IMG/VR virus record: IMGVR_UViG_3300045912_000069 | Location: 1-37,347 of that record | Direction: 5' to 3' (one strand) | DNA from: a virus | Length of the DNA: 37,347 bases | Translations under genes and position numbers: made by a program | Notes under the pieces: model-generated | Told to the model about the DNA's origin: nothing | Seen by the model: only the letters and a program-made list of their open reading frames with translations | The model's database searches: none | In this document: one piece after another, positions 1 through 8,797 of the stretch | Layout of the letters: each line of letters begins with the position of its first letter | How positions within the stretch are numbered: position 1 is the stretch's first letter

Positions 1-3000
1 GGTATAGCACTAGACTTAACATACACAGGGTAGTAAGTCTTTAAGCTAGGGTTAAAATGATAACCATAATATACTGGTTTAGTAGGCTGTAATAGGATAT
101 TTAATTCTTCTTTGGAGAATTTAGCATCATCACCTGCCTTGTTTAATCTGTTTATAGAAGACTTGTATAATACGTCTGATATTTTACCTTCGTGGAATAG
201 GTTATATAGGTGCTCTTTTACAGTTATGAACTCTTGAGCATCTGCACCCTCTATATTAAAATAAGGGGCTGAATTTGGGTATTTAGAAGCAACGTAAGCA
301 GCTTTCTCTTTGTTGCCCATATTCTCTATCTCTTTAAGCTCTTTGTCGCTTAGATTCTTCTTATCTAGTATTTTTACAATATCCCTTATTGTTTTAGATG
401 TAGATACAGGGTCGTTAACCACTATTTGAGTGTAGTTTTTCCCTGTTAACCCTGCAATGTCTTTAGTTCTGTAGTTTGCTAAAGTTTCACCTGGGGCTAT
501 AAGACCTGCTAGCCTTTTACCTAAGTTTACAAGGGTTTCGTCATAATCTTTTTTATAAAAGTGAGCTATATCTCCTGCAAGAGCTTGAAATATGTTAAAG
601 TTTTGGATTATTTGGTTAACTTCATAGTCTAATGCGGAGTATGTTATAACAGACTTGCTTGAGTATTCAGTGGGGCCTATGTTAGGTATAGCTACATTTT
701 TAACATATTTAGAGTCAATAAACTTATAAGTAACATTACCCTCTTCATCCCTGTTAACTATCCCTAATTCTTCCCAATACTCTAGTTTGTTATCAACAAG
801 CTTAATAAGTTCTTGTTTAATTATGCCTTTTACATACTCCCTAACTGTAGCAAAGTTCTTTAAAGCGTATACATCATCTGTAATCTTATCCCATATATCT
901 AAGCTTTTATCGTTAAATATAGGGAACATAAAGAACATTTTAGAGCCTTCTTTGTATTCTGGAGTAGCCTCGTCTAAATTAAGCTTAGGTGTTATGGTAT
1001 CTTTCCACGTTTCTGTAATACGATAATATTCAGAATATACAACTTTTACAAGTTCATTTAGAGTGTCATTGTTTATATCAACTATTTTACCTTGTTTGTT
1101 TAAAGATGCTTTAGTTATATGCCCAAATAGGTTAAAGCCTAATAAGTTTTTCTTATCAGATGTTGTTAAACCTATATGTCTAATTTTCCTTAAGTTCTTT
1201 TTATTAAGCTTTTCATGTTTTATACCTTGGTTTTGGAACATAGCTATTCTTAACTTCTCTAGTTCTGCAGGGCTGAAGTCTTCAAGGTCTTTAAATTCTC
1301 TCTTACTTTTTTCTTTCTTTATTCCAGAAACATACCATACATCAAAATACTCCCTGAATAAGCTTTTGTAAGGTACCCCATTATCGTTATTAGTAAGGTA
1401 TTTTAATATATAAGAGTTTTCATTGAAAGGGAGCTTAAGCAATTCATTAACAAAGTTATTGTCAGATTTTAGCCTTTCTATTTGTTGTGTTGCGTATTTA
1501 TGAGGGGAGTATGACCATATAACATTCTTACCGTCATAGAAAGAGCTAGGTGTAGCAGTTTTATTTATTGTTGCGTAAAACTTAGCTAAAGCTCTAATCC
1601 CTAAATTGTCTACTAAAGGGTTATAGTTATCTAAACCTAGTTCATTTTTTTCAGAACTTAGCCTGTCAAATAAGCTTTTGAATATACCATTAGCAGAAGT
1701 AAAATGCTCTACTAATGATAGGTTTAAGTTTCTTCCAAATTCTTTAGAGAATACCCCTATATTCTTGCTATTAATAGCCTTTATTAAAGAGTTTACTTGT
1801 TTATCTTTAAAGTCTATACCAAAGTTATTAAGCCAAGCTTGTAACTTGGCAGGGTCTAGTTCTTCTTTTTCAACACTCTCTTTAAGCTCATTATAAGCCT
1901 TTTTAAGGCCTGCTACTTTATCAGGGTCTATAACTACCTCCCCGTTAACATCTTTCGTTATAGGGCTTTCTTTTAGGTTCTCCAGCCAGTTATTTATAAC
2001 AAAGGTTGTAGCACTAGAACGGTTACTTTCTATAGTACGGATATTGTAATCTCTGCCACCAAATTCATCTGTTTTGTAGTTCCATAATGTTAAGTATTTT
2101 TTAACAAAATGTTTATTAGCCCATTGTGTAAAGGCGTTTATAATTTGGTTTTCTGTAGCCTGAAACCTGTCAATATTCCTTTGTTGGTTTTGTTTTTGGC
2201 TTTCAGATACCTCAGCATTTTTTAAACTATTACCTTCAAGTAAATCTATTAGGTTATTTAACCAAGGGTATGCTGTAACATTGTCTAACATAGCCTGTTT
2301 CATAAGGTGAAAATCAGGGCCTACGTTAGCTAGTATAGACTGTAATACGGGTAAAGACTCCTCTAAAGGAAGATAGTTTGGTAAGCCTAACCAGTTTTTG
2401 TTAGTAGTATCTGCAATACGATAAAACATAGACTTAAGTAAAGGGGATATTTTATCGTTAGGGTTTTGTGTTAAAGCCCTATCTTCTCCGTATTTGTTAT
2501 CAGAACCCTCTTCATTGTCGTACTGGTATAAGTATTCAAAGTCTTTTGTTATCTTTTGATAGTTTTCAAACTCTTCAAGAACTGCTTTTTCAAACTTATC
2601 CCAAGCCTCTAAAACTTTAACAGCTTTACTATTACCTTTATTGGCATAAGCAGTAAAGTAGTCTTTCCAATTCTTTAAAGACTCTTCTTTTGTCAAAGCA
2701 TTAATCAGTACATCGTTTATCAACTCCCCAACAAGAAACCTTACAGTTTCATTTTGTTGTATTTCTGTTATTTTACCAGGGTTAAATAAGCCTAAATTAT
2801 TTAAATTTTCATTTGTTGCAGGCAAAAAGTCATTATAAAGGTCTATGTTTTTATCTTTAACAAATTCCTCAAACCCAGCTATATCCTTTTTGCCAGTACT
2901 TTCTCTGTACTCTGAATATAGTCTTTGAGCTAATTCTTTAGAAATTTTAGTTCCTTTTTGGTCTTTAGCAGTATTAATCTCAATATCATAATTAAAATCT

Positions 3001-6000
3001 CTTTTAAAATTCTCAAACTTTTCTAATACAGTATTACCTTCAAAATCTTTTAATATTTCTATTTGTTGTTTAGGAATACCTAAATCTTTTTGAATCTTAT
3101 TGTATAATACTTCTTTATCTTTTATTTGAGATTCCCATTTTTGTATTTGTTTAATATTAGATTCTATTTTATCTACTAACTGTAATTTGTAATCTATTTG
3201 CTCTTTACTAAAATCTTCATTATTTACAACTTGAGATTGTGCAAATTGTAAAGATTTTTCAGAAGCATCTTTTATAATAGATTCTAATGATTCTAATGCA
3301 ATATCATACGCTGAAGTATTTACCCCTAATAATTTTAAAATATTAGAAATAATTCTATCAAATAAAGAAACATTATTTAATTTTTTATTCTTTAGTTTCT
3401 TTACAAACTGTTCATTAGCAAGTTCAGCAAGTAATTCATCTACATTAGTTATCCCATATTCATTAGAAAATTCACTATCTTTTTGTAGTTCCTCTAATAA
3501 TATATTTAAATTTTTTACAGCTTGTATTTGTTCTTTTGATAAACTTTCATATTCTTCATTACTAACTTTTCTTTCTTGAACTTCTTGTACTATCTTAACA
3601 ACATATCTACTAACTCCATGTACTATTTCATGCACCGCTGTTTTAGTAAAACCTTCTGTAGCTATAAGATTTACATTAATAAATATTTTATTATCTTTAA
3701 GAAAAAATATTCCTTTTGCCGATTTTTCTACAAATTTTTGACTATTATCTGAAAATACAAATTTAACCCCTAATTTTTCAGCTACATTTTTAATAAGATT
3801 TAGTATAAATTTAGCTTGGTTAGATAATCCTAATGATTCTAATATTGAGGAAACCTCATTAATAGTATATTCTTTATTTACTTGAATATTATTATCTTGT
3901 ATTAATCTATCTACTTCTTTTTTATTATTCTCAACTTCTTCTTGTTTTTTACTTTTACTTAGATTGTCTTGCCTTAGTTGCTCTTCTGTAAGATTAATTA
4001 TATCATCTGTATGTTTTTCTATTAATTCTTTTATTTCAGAAAATAAATATTCACCTCCTTGGAGTAATTTTAAAATTTTTTTACCTTTTTCACTTTTAAC
4101 TTGAGAAGATATAGAATCATCTATTTGTTTAGAAACATCTTCCTTAACTTCACTAACAGTAGAAATTTTAGCTAATAAATTTTTAATTATTTGTTCTCTT
4201 GTTAGTTGAGTGTTTTTATTGTTTATAAATCTATAACCATTATCAATTTTTTCAGCTAATCCTTTTCTTACTAATTTTTCCCACAATTTAATAGCTGGTT
4301 TATCAGCTTCTGTTTTACCAAGTCTTCCTTCTTCTTCTAATTCTATAAGTAAGTCTATATTGTCAATTATTTTCTTTTTTTCTTCTTTTGATAATATTTT
4401 ACCGTCTAAAGTCCATTTTTCTGTTTTTGTATCTTTTAAAAATTCAACATCAGAATTAAGTTCTCCAAATCCTTGTTCTTGTAGTATTCTATTTATTTCA
4501 GTATAAACATCTTCACCAATACCTTGTTTTTGAAATTCTTTAAATACTTCTGCAATTTTAATATGTACTTTGCCATCTTTTATAGTTAATGTTACAAAAC
4601 CAACTAATTTTTCATCTTTAAAAATATCAGTTTCTATATCATTGTTATTATTAGTCGTTTTTACTTTTAACTGTAAATTCTTTTTATTAAATAAATCAGA
4701 TAAAGCTTTAGATATATTATTTACTACTACTTTGGAATTATTATTATTTATTTTATTTACATCAATTAACTCTTGTTGTTGTTTACTTAAACCTAATTCT
4801 GTAAGTATTTTTTCTAAAGACCAACCATTTTTTTCACCTTTTTCAAAAACTTCTTTTGCTTTTTCAGATTGAAGTATATTAATTATTTTTAATTCTTGAT
4901 TTACTTCATTATTAGAAAAACTTTTATTTACATAATTTTTAAATCCTTCTATATCTTTTCTACCAGTTTGTTCTACATAAGAAGAATAAGCTTCATAAAC
5001 ATTCTGAAGTTCTTTTAATCTCTCAGAACTAAATCCAATTTCACCAGTTTCTAAATCAATTCTTTGTAAAAATGCGTCAGTAAGTATTTGCGTTAGTTCT
5101 TGTTTTTGTAGTTTAGATAATGAATTAAATTTATCCAATATCCATTTTACAAATTTATTCCACCAATTCCAAGCTTCTCCTTTTTGCTTTACAGCTTGTT
5201 CACCAATAGACTGAACAAGAGCTTCTTCACTACCCCATTTTTTAATAGCTTCTTGTACAATAGGTGTATTTCTAAACCAAGCTATATAATGGTGAGCATA
5301 TTCATGAGGTAACGTATCTACTTTTTGATTTAAAGCGTCTATAAGAATAGTACCAGCTTTTATATTAGCTTGACCTATTATTCTGTTAAATTCATCCTTT
5401 TGTAATAATATATTTTCTAAATCTCTTGCTTGATTAATATTTAATTCATACCAACTATTATTATATTCATCAGTAATTTTTGGTACTATTTTATCAGTAT
5501 AATCTAATTTACCATCATTAAATCCTTCTGTTACAGAAATTTGTTCTGGTTTTTCAAACCATTGTATTTTATCTCTGTACTTTTCTATTTCAGAATTACT
5601 TTCAAAAGGTTTAACTCCTTTTGCTGTACTTAAAGTAATATGAGAATCTTTATTTTTTCCTTTAGGATTTTCTACTAAAAGTACATCTACTTTATCAGTA
5701 GTTAATCTACCTAATATTTTAATATTAGATTGTTTTCCTAATTCTATATTACTTAAATCTTTAGGTTTGAATTCTATTGTAGAATGATGGTAAAAATGAT
5801 TAGGATGTACAGGTTTAAATTTTTCTTTTAATTTATTTATATTATTTACAAACAAAGCATGATATACTGGATTATATGTAGCTATTGTTTCAATTTTTGT
5901 ATCTCCATAAATTTTATCAAGAATATTTTTAATAGTAGTTTCATAGAAATTAGCAATAGAAGATATTATTAATCTACCTGCTTTAGCATCTGCTATTTCT

Positions 6001-8195
6001 TTTTCTAATTGTTCAATTTGAATATTTACATTTTTAATCATTCTTTCTTGTTCTTCTATATATCTTTTATTGTTTTCTAATTCTTTTATTTCTTCTTTTA
6101 TATTATATTTCTTTTTAAAAGCATTTTTATAAGATTTTCTTATTTCTTTTCTTACTGTATTATAATCTCCTTGATTATTATAAATTCTTTGACCTAACCC
6201 TGCTAAAGTAACAGTATATGTATTTCTTTTCATTACTCCATCTACAGCAACTACTTTTCCATCAAGAGTTATTTTTCCATCTCTGCCTATTTCTACTACA
6301 AAAGAAGGTCTTTTAGGAACAGAATTAATTTTTTCATTAAGATTATTTATTACTTTTTTATAGTCTTCTATATTTATTTTATATCTCTCTATATTATGTT
6401 TTTTAATTTTAAGTTGACTTTCTTTATATCTAATAAATTCTTCAACAGTTTCATGTCCTTCAATTTTAGCAGCAGTATCTCCTGCAGGAAATAATACTTT
6501 TTCATATCCTTTTTTAGCACTATCTTGAATAATGGATTTAACAAAAAATGTAACCCAATTATTGTCTTTGTTTAAAAGTTGTAAGAATTTATCTTGCTTA
6601 AGTAGTTCTTCATCTCCATCCAATCTTCTTGATTCTTCATTTAATTTACTTATATCTCCCGCAAGCTCTTTTTTATCTCTACCTTTCTGAAATAAATCAG
6701 ATTGTACTTCAAGAATACGTCTTGTTTTAGTTTCTTTGCTATTTAAGAATTTAAAAGCTTCTTCTCTATTATTAAAAGAATCTATATCTCCTATTTCTGG
6801 TGCAGTCACTATCCACTCTCCATTTCTTTCTACTATATTTGTTCCAGATGAAACAGGATATTCAGAAATCATCTGCTCATCACTTCTAAACCAACCAATA
6901 CCATTATTAGTAGAAAATTGAGCATGACCTTTAATATTAGGTATAATAGCAGGTGTAGCTATTTCATTTTCTGTATAATTAGTACCTCCTAGAACTGTTA
7001 GATTTGAATAATAAGATGTATTTTTTCTACTATTCCATTTATCTTTAGCTTCTTGCTCTGTATTAAAAATTAAAGGAGACAAAGTACCATCATCAGATTG
7101 AAGTCTAAATTTACCATTTTCATCTTTTATTATATTTACTTTTTCCCCAAACCTACTAATTGCTCCTTCTTTAGCAGTATTAATTTCAATAGTATAACTA
7201 AAATTAGCTAATAAATCTGCAATTATTTGTTCTCTATTTAAAGATTTATTAGTAATTAATTCTTGTTGTTGTTTAGGTATACCTAATTCAGTAAGTATTT
7301 TTTCTAAAGACCAATTATTTTTTTCTCCTTTAGCAAATACTTGTTTAGCTTTATCAGATAAAAGAATATCTATAATTTTTAGTCTGTATTTTATTTGATT
7401 ATCATATTCTTCTTGATTTTTAACAATATTACTTGATTGTTCCCATATAGGATTATTAGTAATATTTAATTTAATTTCAGGATATAGTTTTTGAAGTTTT
7501 TCTTGTAGTTTTTGTTTTAAAATATTAGTATTAAAAAACTCTTTGAACCCTTCTATATCTTTTCTACCAGTTTGTTCTACATAAGTAGAATAAGCTTGTA
7601 GAGCTTGTTGTTCTTGTTGTGGAGTTATTTCTTTGCTTAATATTTCCTCTTTTTCTTTTTTAACTTTTTTATACAAATCAGAGGATTGAATAGATAAAAT
7701 ACTTTTAATAGCTCCTATTTTACTATTAAAAATTTCTTCTTCTGATAAATCTACAGGAATTTTACTTTCAGGCTTTCCTAATTTATCAGCAATTTTATTA
7801 AATTTAATAATAGAATGTTTTAAAGATTTACTTCTTTTAACCCCATTGATATTATAATCATTAGCTATAATTTCTAAAATATTAATGAATTTGTCTTTGG
7901 TAAATGAACTAACATTTGTATATCCAAAAGCTTTGTTTACTAAACTATTAATATAAGAATTTATAAAATCTAATGTTTTCTTAACTTCCTGATATTTTTT
8001 ACTTAATTCTGTAATAGGATTTCCAAATTGGTCAAACTTATATTGAGTATTTTTAAACCCTAAAGCTTCATAAACACTATTTCTAAGGTTTTCATCAGAA
8101 TTAAACAAGTCATTAATAGATACTTGTCTTTTAAGGTATTGAAGAAATTGTTCTTCAGGTATAGATTGATTTTTATATTTTATTACACAGCCCAT
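1..8195 (-). CDS. Virion RNA polymerase polypeptide with N-terminal zincin and GNAT-like domains (3' end outside window)
   Basis: One open frame of 2731 codons runs without a stop to the left edge, so the C-terminus is missing. The start is the ATG at 8195-8193; an in-frame stop lies two codons upstream. Domains seen: N-terminal repeat modules (about residues 198-341); a polyvalent-protein-like domain with EVQSDLFQ at 496 and a GDT segment at 572; a zincin HEYAHH at 964-969 followed by an Ala/Glu-rich EEALVQSIGEQ segment; a second repeat set (1066-1145); a GNAT-like QGIGED at 1224-1229; a second zincin HEIVHG at 1522-1527 followed by DELLAELANE; a third, degenerate repeat (1743-1778). From about 1780 onward it resembles crAss-like virion RNA polymerases of the two-barrel DFDID type, including GADAQEF near 2650 and a QPTKPVY segment. 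The catalytic DxDxD motif is not reached. By family knowledge it is packaged and co-injected to transcribe early genes. Role of the N-terminal enzymes is inference. Confidence 0.8.
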   Translation of the reverse strand, partial: MGCVIKYKNQSIPEEQFLQYLKRQVSINDLFNSDENLRNSVYEALGFKNTQYKFDQFGNPITELSKKYQEVKKTLDFINSYINSLVNKAFGYTNVSSFTKDKFINILEIIANDYNINGVKRSKSLKHSIIKFNKIADKLGKPESKIPVDLSEEEIFNSKIGAIKSILSIQSSDLYKKVKKEKEEILSKEITPQQEQQALQAYSTYVEQTGRKDIEGFKEFFNTNILKQKLQEKLQKLYPEIKLNITNNPIWEQSSNIVKNQEEYDNQIKYRLKIIDILLSDKAKQVFAKGEKNNWSLEKILTELGIPKQQQELITNKSLNREQIIADLLANFSYTIEINTAKEGAISRFGEKVNIIKDENGKFRLQSDDGTLSPLIFNTEQEAKDKWNSRKNTSYYSNLTVLGGTNYTENEIATPAIIPNIKGHAQFSTNNGIGWFRSDEQMISEYPVSSGTNIVERNGEWIVTAPEIGDIDSFNNREEAFKFLNSKETKTRRILEVQSDLFQKGRDKKELAGDISKLNEESRRLDGDEELLKQDKFLQLLNKDNNWVTFFVKSIIQDSAKKGYEKVLFPAGDTAAKIEGHETVEEFIRYKESQLKIKKHNIERYKINIEDYKKVINNLNEKINSVPKRPSFVVEIGRDGKITLDGKVVAVDGVMKRNTYTVTLAGLGQRIYNNQGDYNTVRKEIRKSYKNAFKKKYNIKEEIKELENNKRYIEEQERMIKNVNIQIEQLEKEIADAKAGRLIISSIANFYETTIKNILDKIYGDTKIETIATYNPVYHALFVNNINKLKEKFKPVHPNHFYHHSTIEFKPKDLSNIELGKQSNIKILGRLTTDKVDVLLVENPKGKNKDSHITLSTAKGVKPFESNSEIEKYRDKIQWFEKPEQISVTEGFNDGKLDYTDKIVPKITDEYNNSWYELNINQARDLENILLQKDEFNRIIGQANIKAGTILIDALNQKVDTLPHEYAHHYIAWFRNTPIVQEAIKKWGSEEALVQSIGEQAVKQKGEAWNWWNKFVKWILDKFNSLSKLQKQELTQILTDAFLQRIDLETGEIGFSSERLKELQNVYEAYSSYVEQTGRKDIEGFKNYVNKSFSNNEVNQELKIINILQSEKAKEVFEKGEKNGWSLEKILTELGLSKQQQELIDVNKINNNNSKVVVNNISKALSDLFNKKNLQLKVKTTNNNNDIETDIFKDEKLVGFVTLTIKDGKVHIKIAEVFKEFQKQGIGEDVYTEINRILQEQGFGELNSDVEFLKDTKTEKWTLDGKILSKEEKKKIIDNIDLLIELEEEGRLGKTEADKPAIKLWEKLVRKGLAEKIDNGYRFINNKNTQLTREQIIKNLLAKISTVSEVKEDVSKQIDDSISSQVKSEKGKKILKLLQGGEYLFSEIKELIEKHTDDIINLTEEQLRQDNLSKSKKQEEVENNKKEVDRLIQDNNIQVNKEYTINEVSSILESLGLSNQAKFILNLIKNVAEKLGVKFVFSDNSQKFVEKSAKGIFFLKDNKIFINVNLIATEGFTKTAVHEIVHGVSRYVVKIVQEVQERKVSNEEYESLSKEQIQAVKNLNILLEELQKDSEFSNEYGITNVDELLAELANEQFVKKLKNKKLNNVSLFDRIISNILKLLGVNTSAYDIALESLESIIKDASEKSLQFAQSQVVNNEDFSKEQIDYKLQLVDKIESNIKQIQKWESQIKDKEVLYNKIQKDLGIPKQQIEILKDFEGNTVLEKFENFKRDFNYDIEINTAKDQKGTKISKELAQRLYSEYRESTGKKDIAGFEEFVKDKNIDLYNDFLPATNENLNNLGLFNPGKITEIQQNETVRFLVGELINDVLINALTKEESLKNWKDYFTAYANKGNSKAVKVLEAWDKFEKAVLEEFENYQKITKDFEYLYQYDNEEGSDNKYGEDRALTQNPNDKISPLLKSMFYRIADTTNKNWLGLPNYLPLEESLPVLQSILANVGPDFHLMKQAMLDNVTAYPWLNNLIDLLEGNSLKNAEVSESQKQNQQRNIDRFQATENQIINAFTQWANKHFVKKYLTLWNYKTDEFGGRDYNIRTIESNRSSATTFVINNWLENLKESPITKDVNGEVVIDPDKVAGLKKAYNELKESVEKEELDPAKLQAWLNNFGIDFKDKQVNSLIKAINSKNIGVFSKEFGRNLNLSLVEHFTSANGIFKSLFDRLSSEKNELGLDNYNPLVDNLGIRALAKFYATINKTATPSSFYDGKNVIWSYSPHKYATQQIERLKSDNNFVNELLKLPFNENSYILKYLTNNDNGVPYKSLFREYFDVWYVSGIKKEKSKREFKDLEDFSPAELEKLRIAMFQNQGIKHEKLNKKNLRKIRHIGLTTSDKKNLLGFNLFGHITKASLNKQGKIVDINNDTLNELVKVVYSEYYRITETWKDTITPKLNLDEATPEYKEGSKMFFMFPIFNDKSLDIWDKITDDVYALKNFATVREYVKGIIKQELIKLVDNKLEYWEELGIVNRDEEGNVTYKFIDSKYVKNVAIPNIGPTEYSSKSVITYSALDYEVNQIIQNFNIFQALAGDIAHFYKKDYDETLVNLGKRLAGLIAPGETLANYRTKDIAGLTGKNYTQIVVNDPVSTSKTIRDIVKILDKKNLSDKELKEIENMGNKEKAAYVASKYPNSAPYFNIEGADAQEFITVKEHLYNLFHEGKISDVLYKSSINRLNKAGDDAKFSKEELNILLQPTKPVYYGYHFNPSLKTYYPVYVKSSAI
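4771..4840 (-). repeat. Direct repeat B, copy 2 (WSLEKILTELG module)
   Basis: This 70-base segment aligns without gaps to 7261-7330, with 63 of 70 positions identical. It encodes residues about 1119-1142 of the polymerase polypeptide, including the WSLEKILTELG and KQQQELI segments. The offset of 2490 bases is divisible by three. Confidence 0.9.
4945..4993 (-). repeat. Direct repeat A, copy 2 (YVEQTGRKDIEGF module)
   Basis: This 49-base segment matches 7549-7597 at 48 of 49 positions, with the first 37 identical. It encodes the module SYVEQTGRKDIEGF around residue 1078 of the polymerase polypeptide. The offset of 2604 bases is divisible by three. Confidence 0.95.
7261..7330 (-). repeat. Direct repeat B, copy 1 (WSLEKILTELG module)
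   Basis: This is the partner of 4771-4840 (63/70 identical). It encodes polymerase residues about 289-312, with W295. In this copy it lies about 85 residues after repeat A, against about 47 in the second copy, so the two modules have been spaced differently. Confidence 0.9.
7549..7597 (-). repeat. Direct repeat A, copy 1 (YVEQTGRKDIEGF module)
   Basis: This is the partner of 4945-4993 (48/49 identical), encoding TYVEQTGRKDIEGF around residue 210. A third, diverged protein-level copy (YRESTGKKDIAGF) lies near residue 1768, at about 2860-2930. Confidence 0.95.
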
Positions 8196-8797
8196 ATTTT
8201 ATTCATTTTAATTTTTTCAATAGTACCTACTGATACATTATATTTAGAAGCAATTTCTTTCATTTTTAATTTACCAAATAAGCATTTTATCTCATTTGCA
8301 ATATCTTGATTAAGTTTAGCGTTTGGGTGATTTTCACCTTTAAACTTTTGAGATATTTTTTCTTTAGTTTCGTTAGATAATGTTTTTCCTAAATGAGCTT
8401 TTCTAATACTATCTTTATATTCGTCAGATAATTTTCTACCTACTCTACTTGGATGATTTTTATTACTTTCAGATATTTTTTGTTTATGTTCTTCTGTAAG
8501 AACTAAACCTAAATTACTATTAACTTGTTTTCGTTTGTTGAAAGTTGGATTAAAAATATCTATAAAAAATTGTTCGAGTTTAAGTAAATATTCTTTTGGG
8601 CATTTTGCTAATATTTCAAATGTAAAATTATCCTTACCATATTTATTATAGGAACTTTGCAAATGTTTATTAGGATGCTTACACAAATTCATATTTGCAA
8701 AATGAGTTCTTTTTCTACTATTCAAGTTAACAGCAGAACCTATATAACTATCATTAGTTATAATATTTGTTATTTTATATATTCCGCTTATGAACAT
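8183..8797 (-). CDS. GIY-YIG homing endonuclease with NUMOD3-like repeats and C-terminal HTH
   Basis: The 204-residue product has the nuclease signature GIY at 5-7 and YIG at 18-20, an Arg-rich helix (R28-R30) and a Glu in LLKLEQFF (E75) suited to be the metal ligand. Residues about 96-158 hold about three NUMOD3-type DNA-binding repeats of the form G.xLS.E.K.KI. Residues about 160-204 form a helix-turn-helix (MKEIASKYNVSVGTIEKI) ending in IW, as in phage and group I intron nucleases. It overlaps the end of the upstream cargo gene by 10 bases and the start of the polymerase by 13, so it sits between two intact genes and is best read as free-standing. It is AT-rich like the polymerase N-terminus. 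It would cut an intron- or insert-less allele to spread itself and flanking DNA; the target is unknown. Confidence 0.9.
   Translation of the reverse strand: MFISGIYKITNIITNDSYIGSAVNLNSRKRTHFANMNLCKHPNKHLQSSYNKYGKDNFTFEILAKCPKEYLLKLEQFFIDIFNPTFNKRKQVNSNLGLVLTEEHKQKISESNKNHPSRVGRKLSDEYKDSIRKAHLGKTLSNETKEKISQKFKGENHPNAKLNQDIANEIKCLFGKLKMKEIASKYNVSVGTIEKIKMNKIWAV

Noticed and set aside
1-300. Catalytic DxDxD motif of the RNA polymerase
   Set aside because: The visible part ends at residue 2731, shortly after the GADAQEF segment; no DxDxD/DFDID is in it. It should lie beyond the left edge, so catalysis cannot be confirmed from this window.
8183-8797. Group I intron or split gene around the GIY-YIG nuclease
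   Set aside because: Both neighbours have their own stop and start and the nuclease overlaps them by only 10 and 13 bases. No room is left for intron structure, and the polymerase start has an in-frame stop just upstream.
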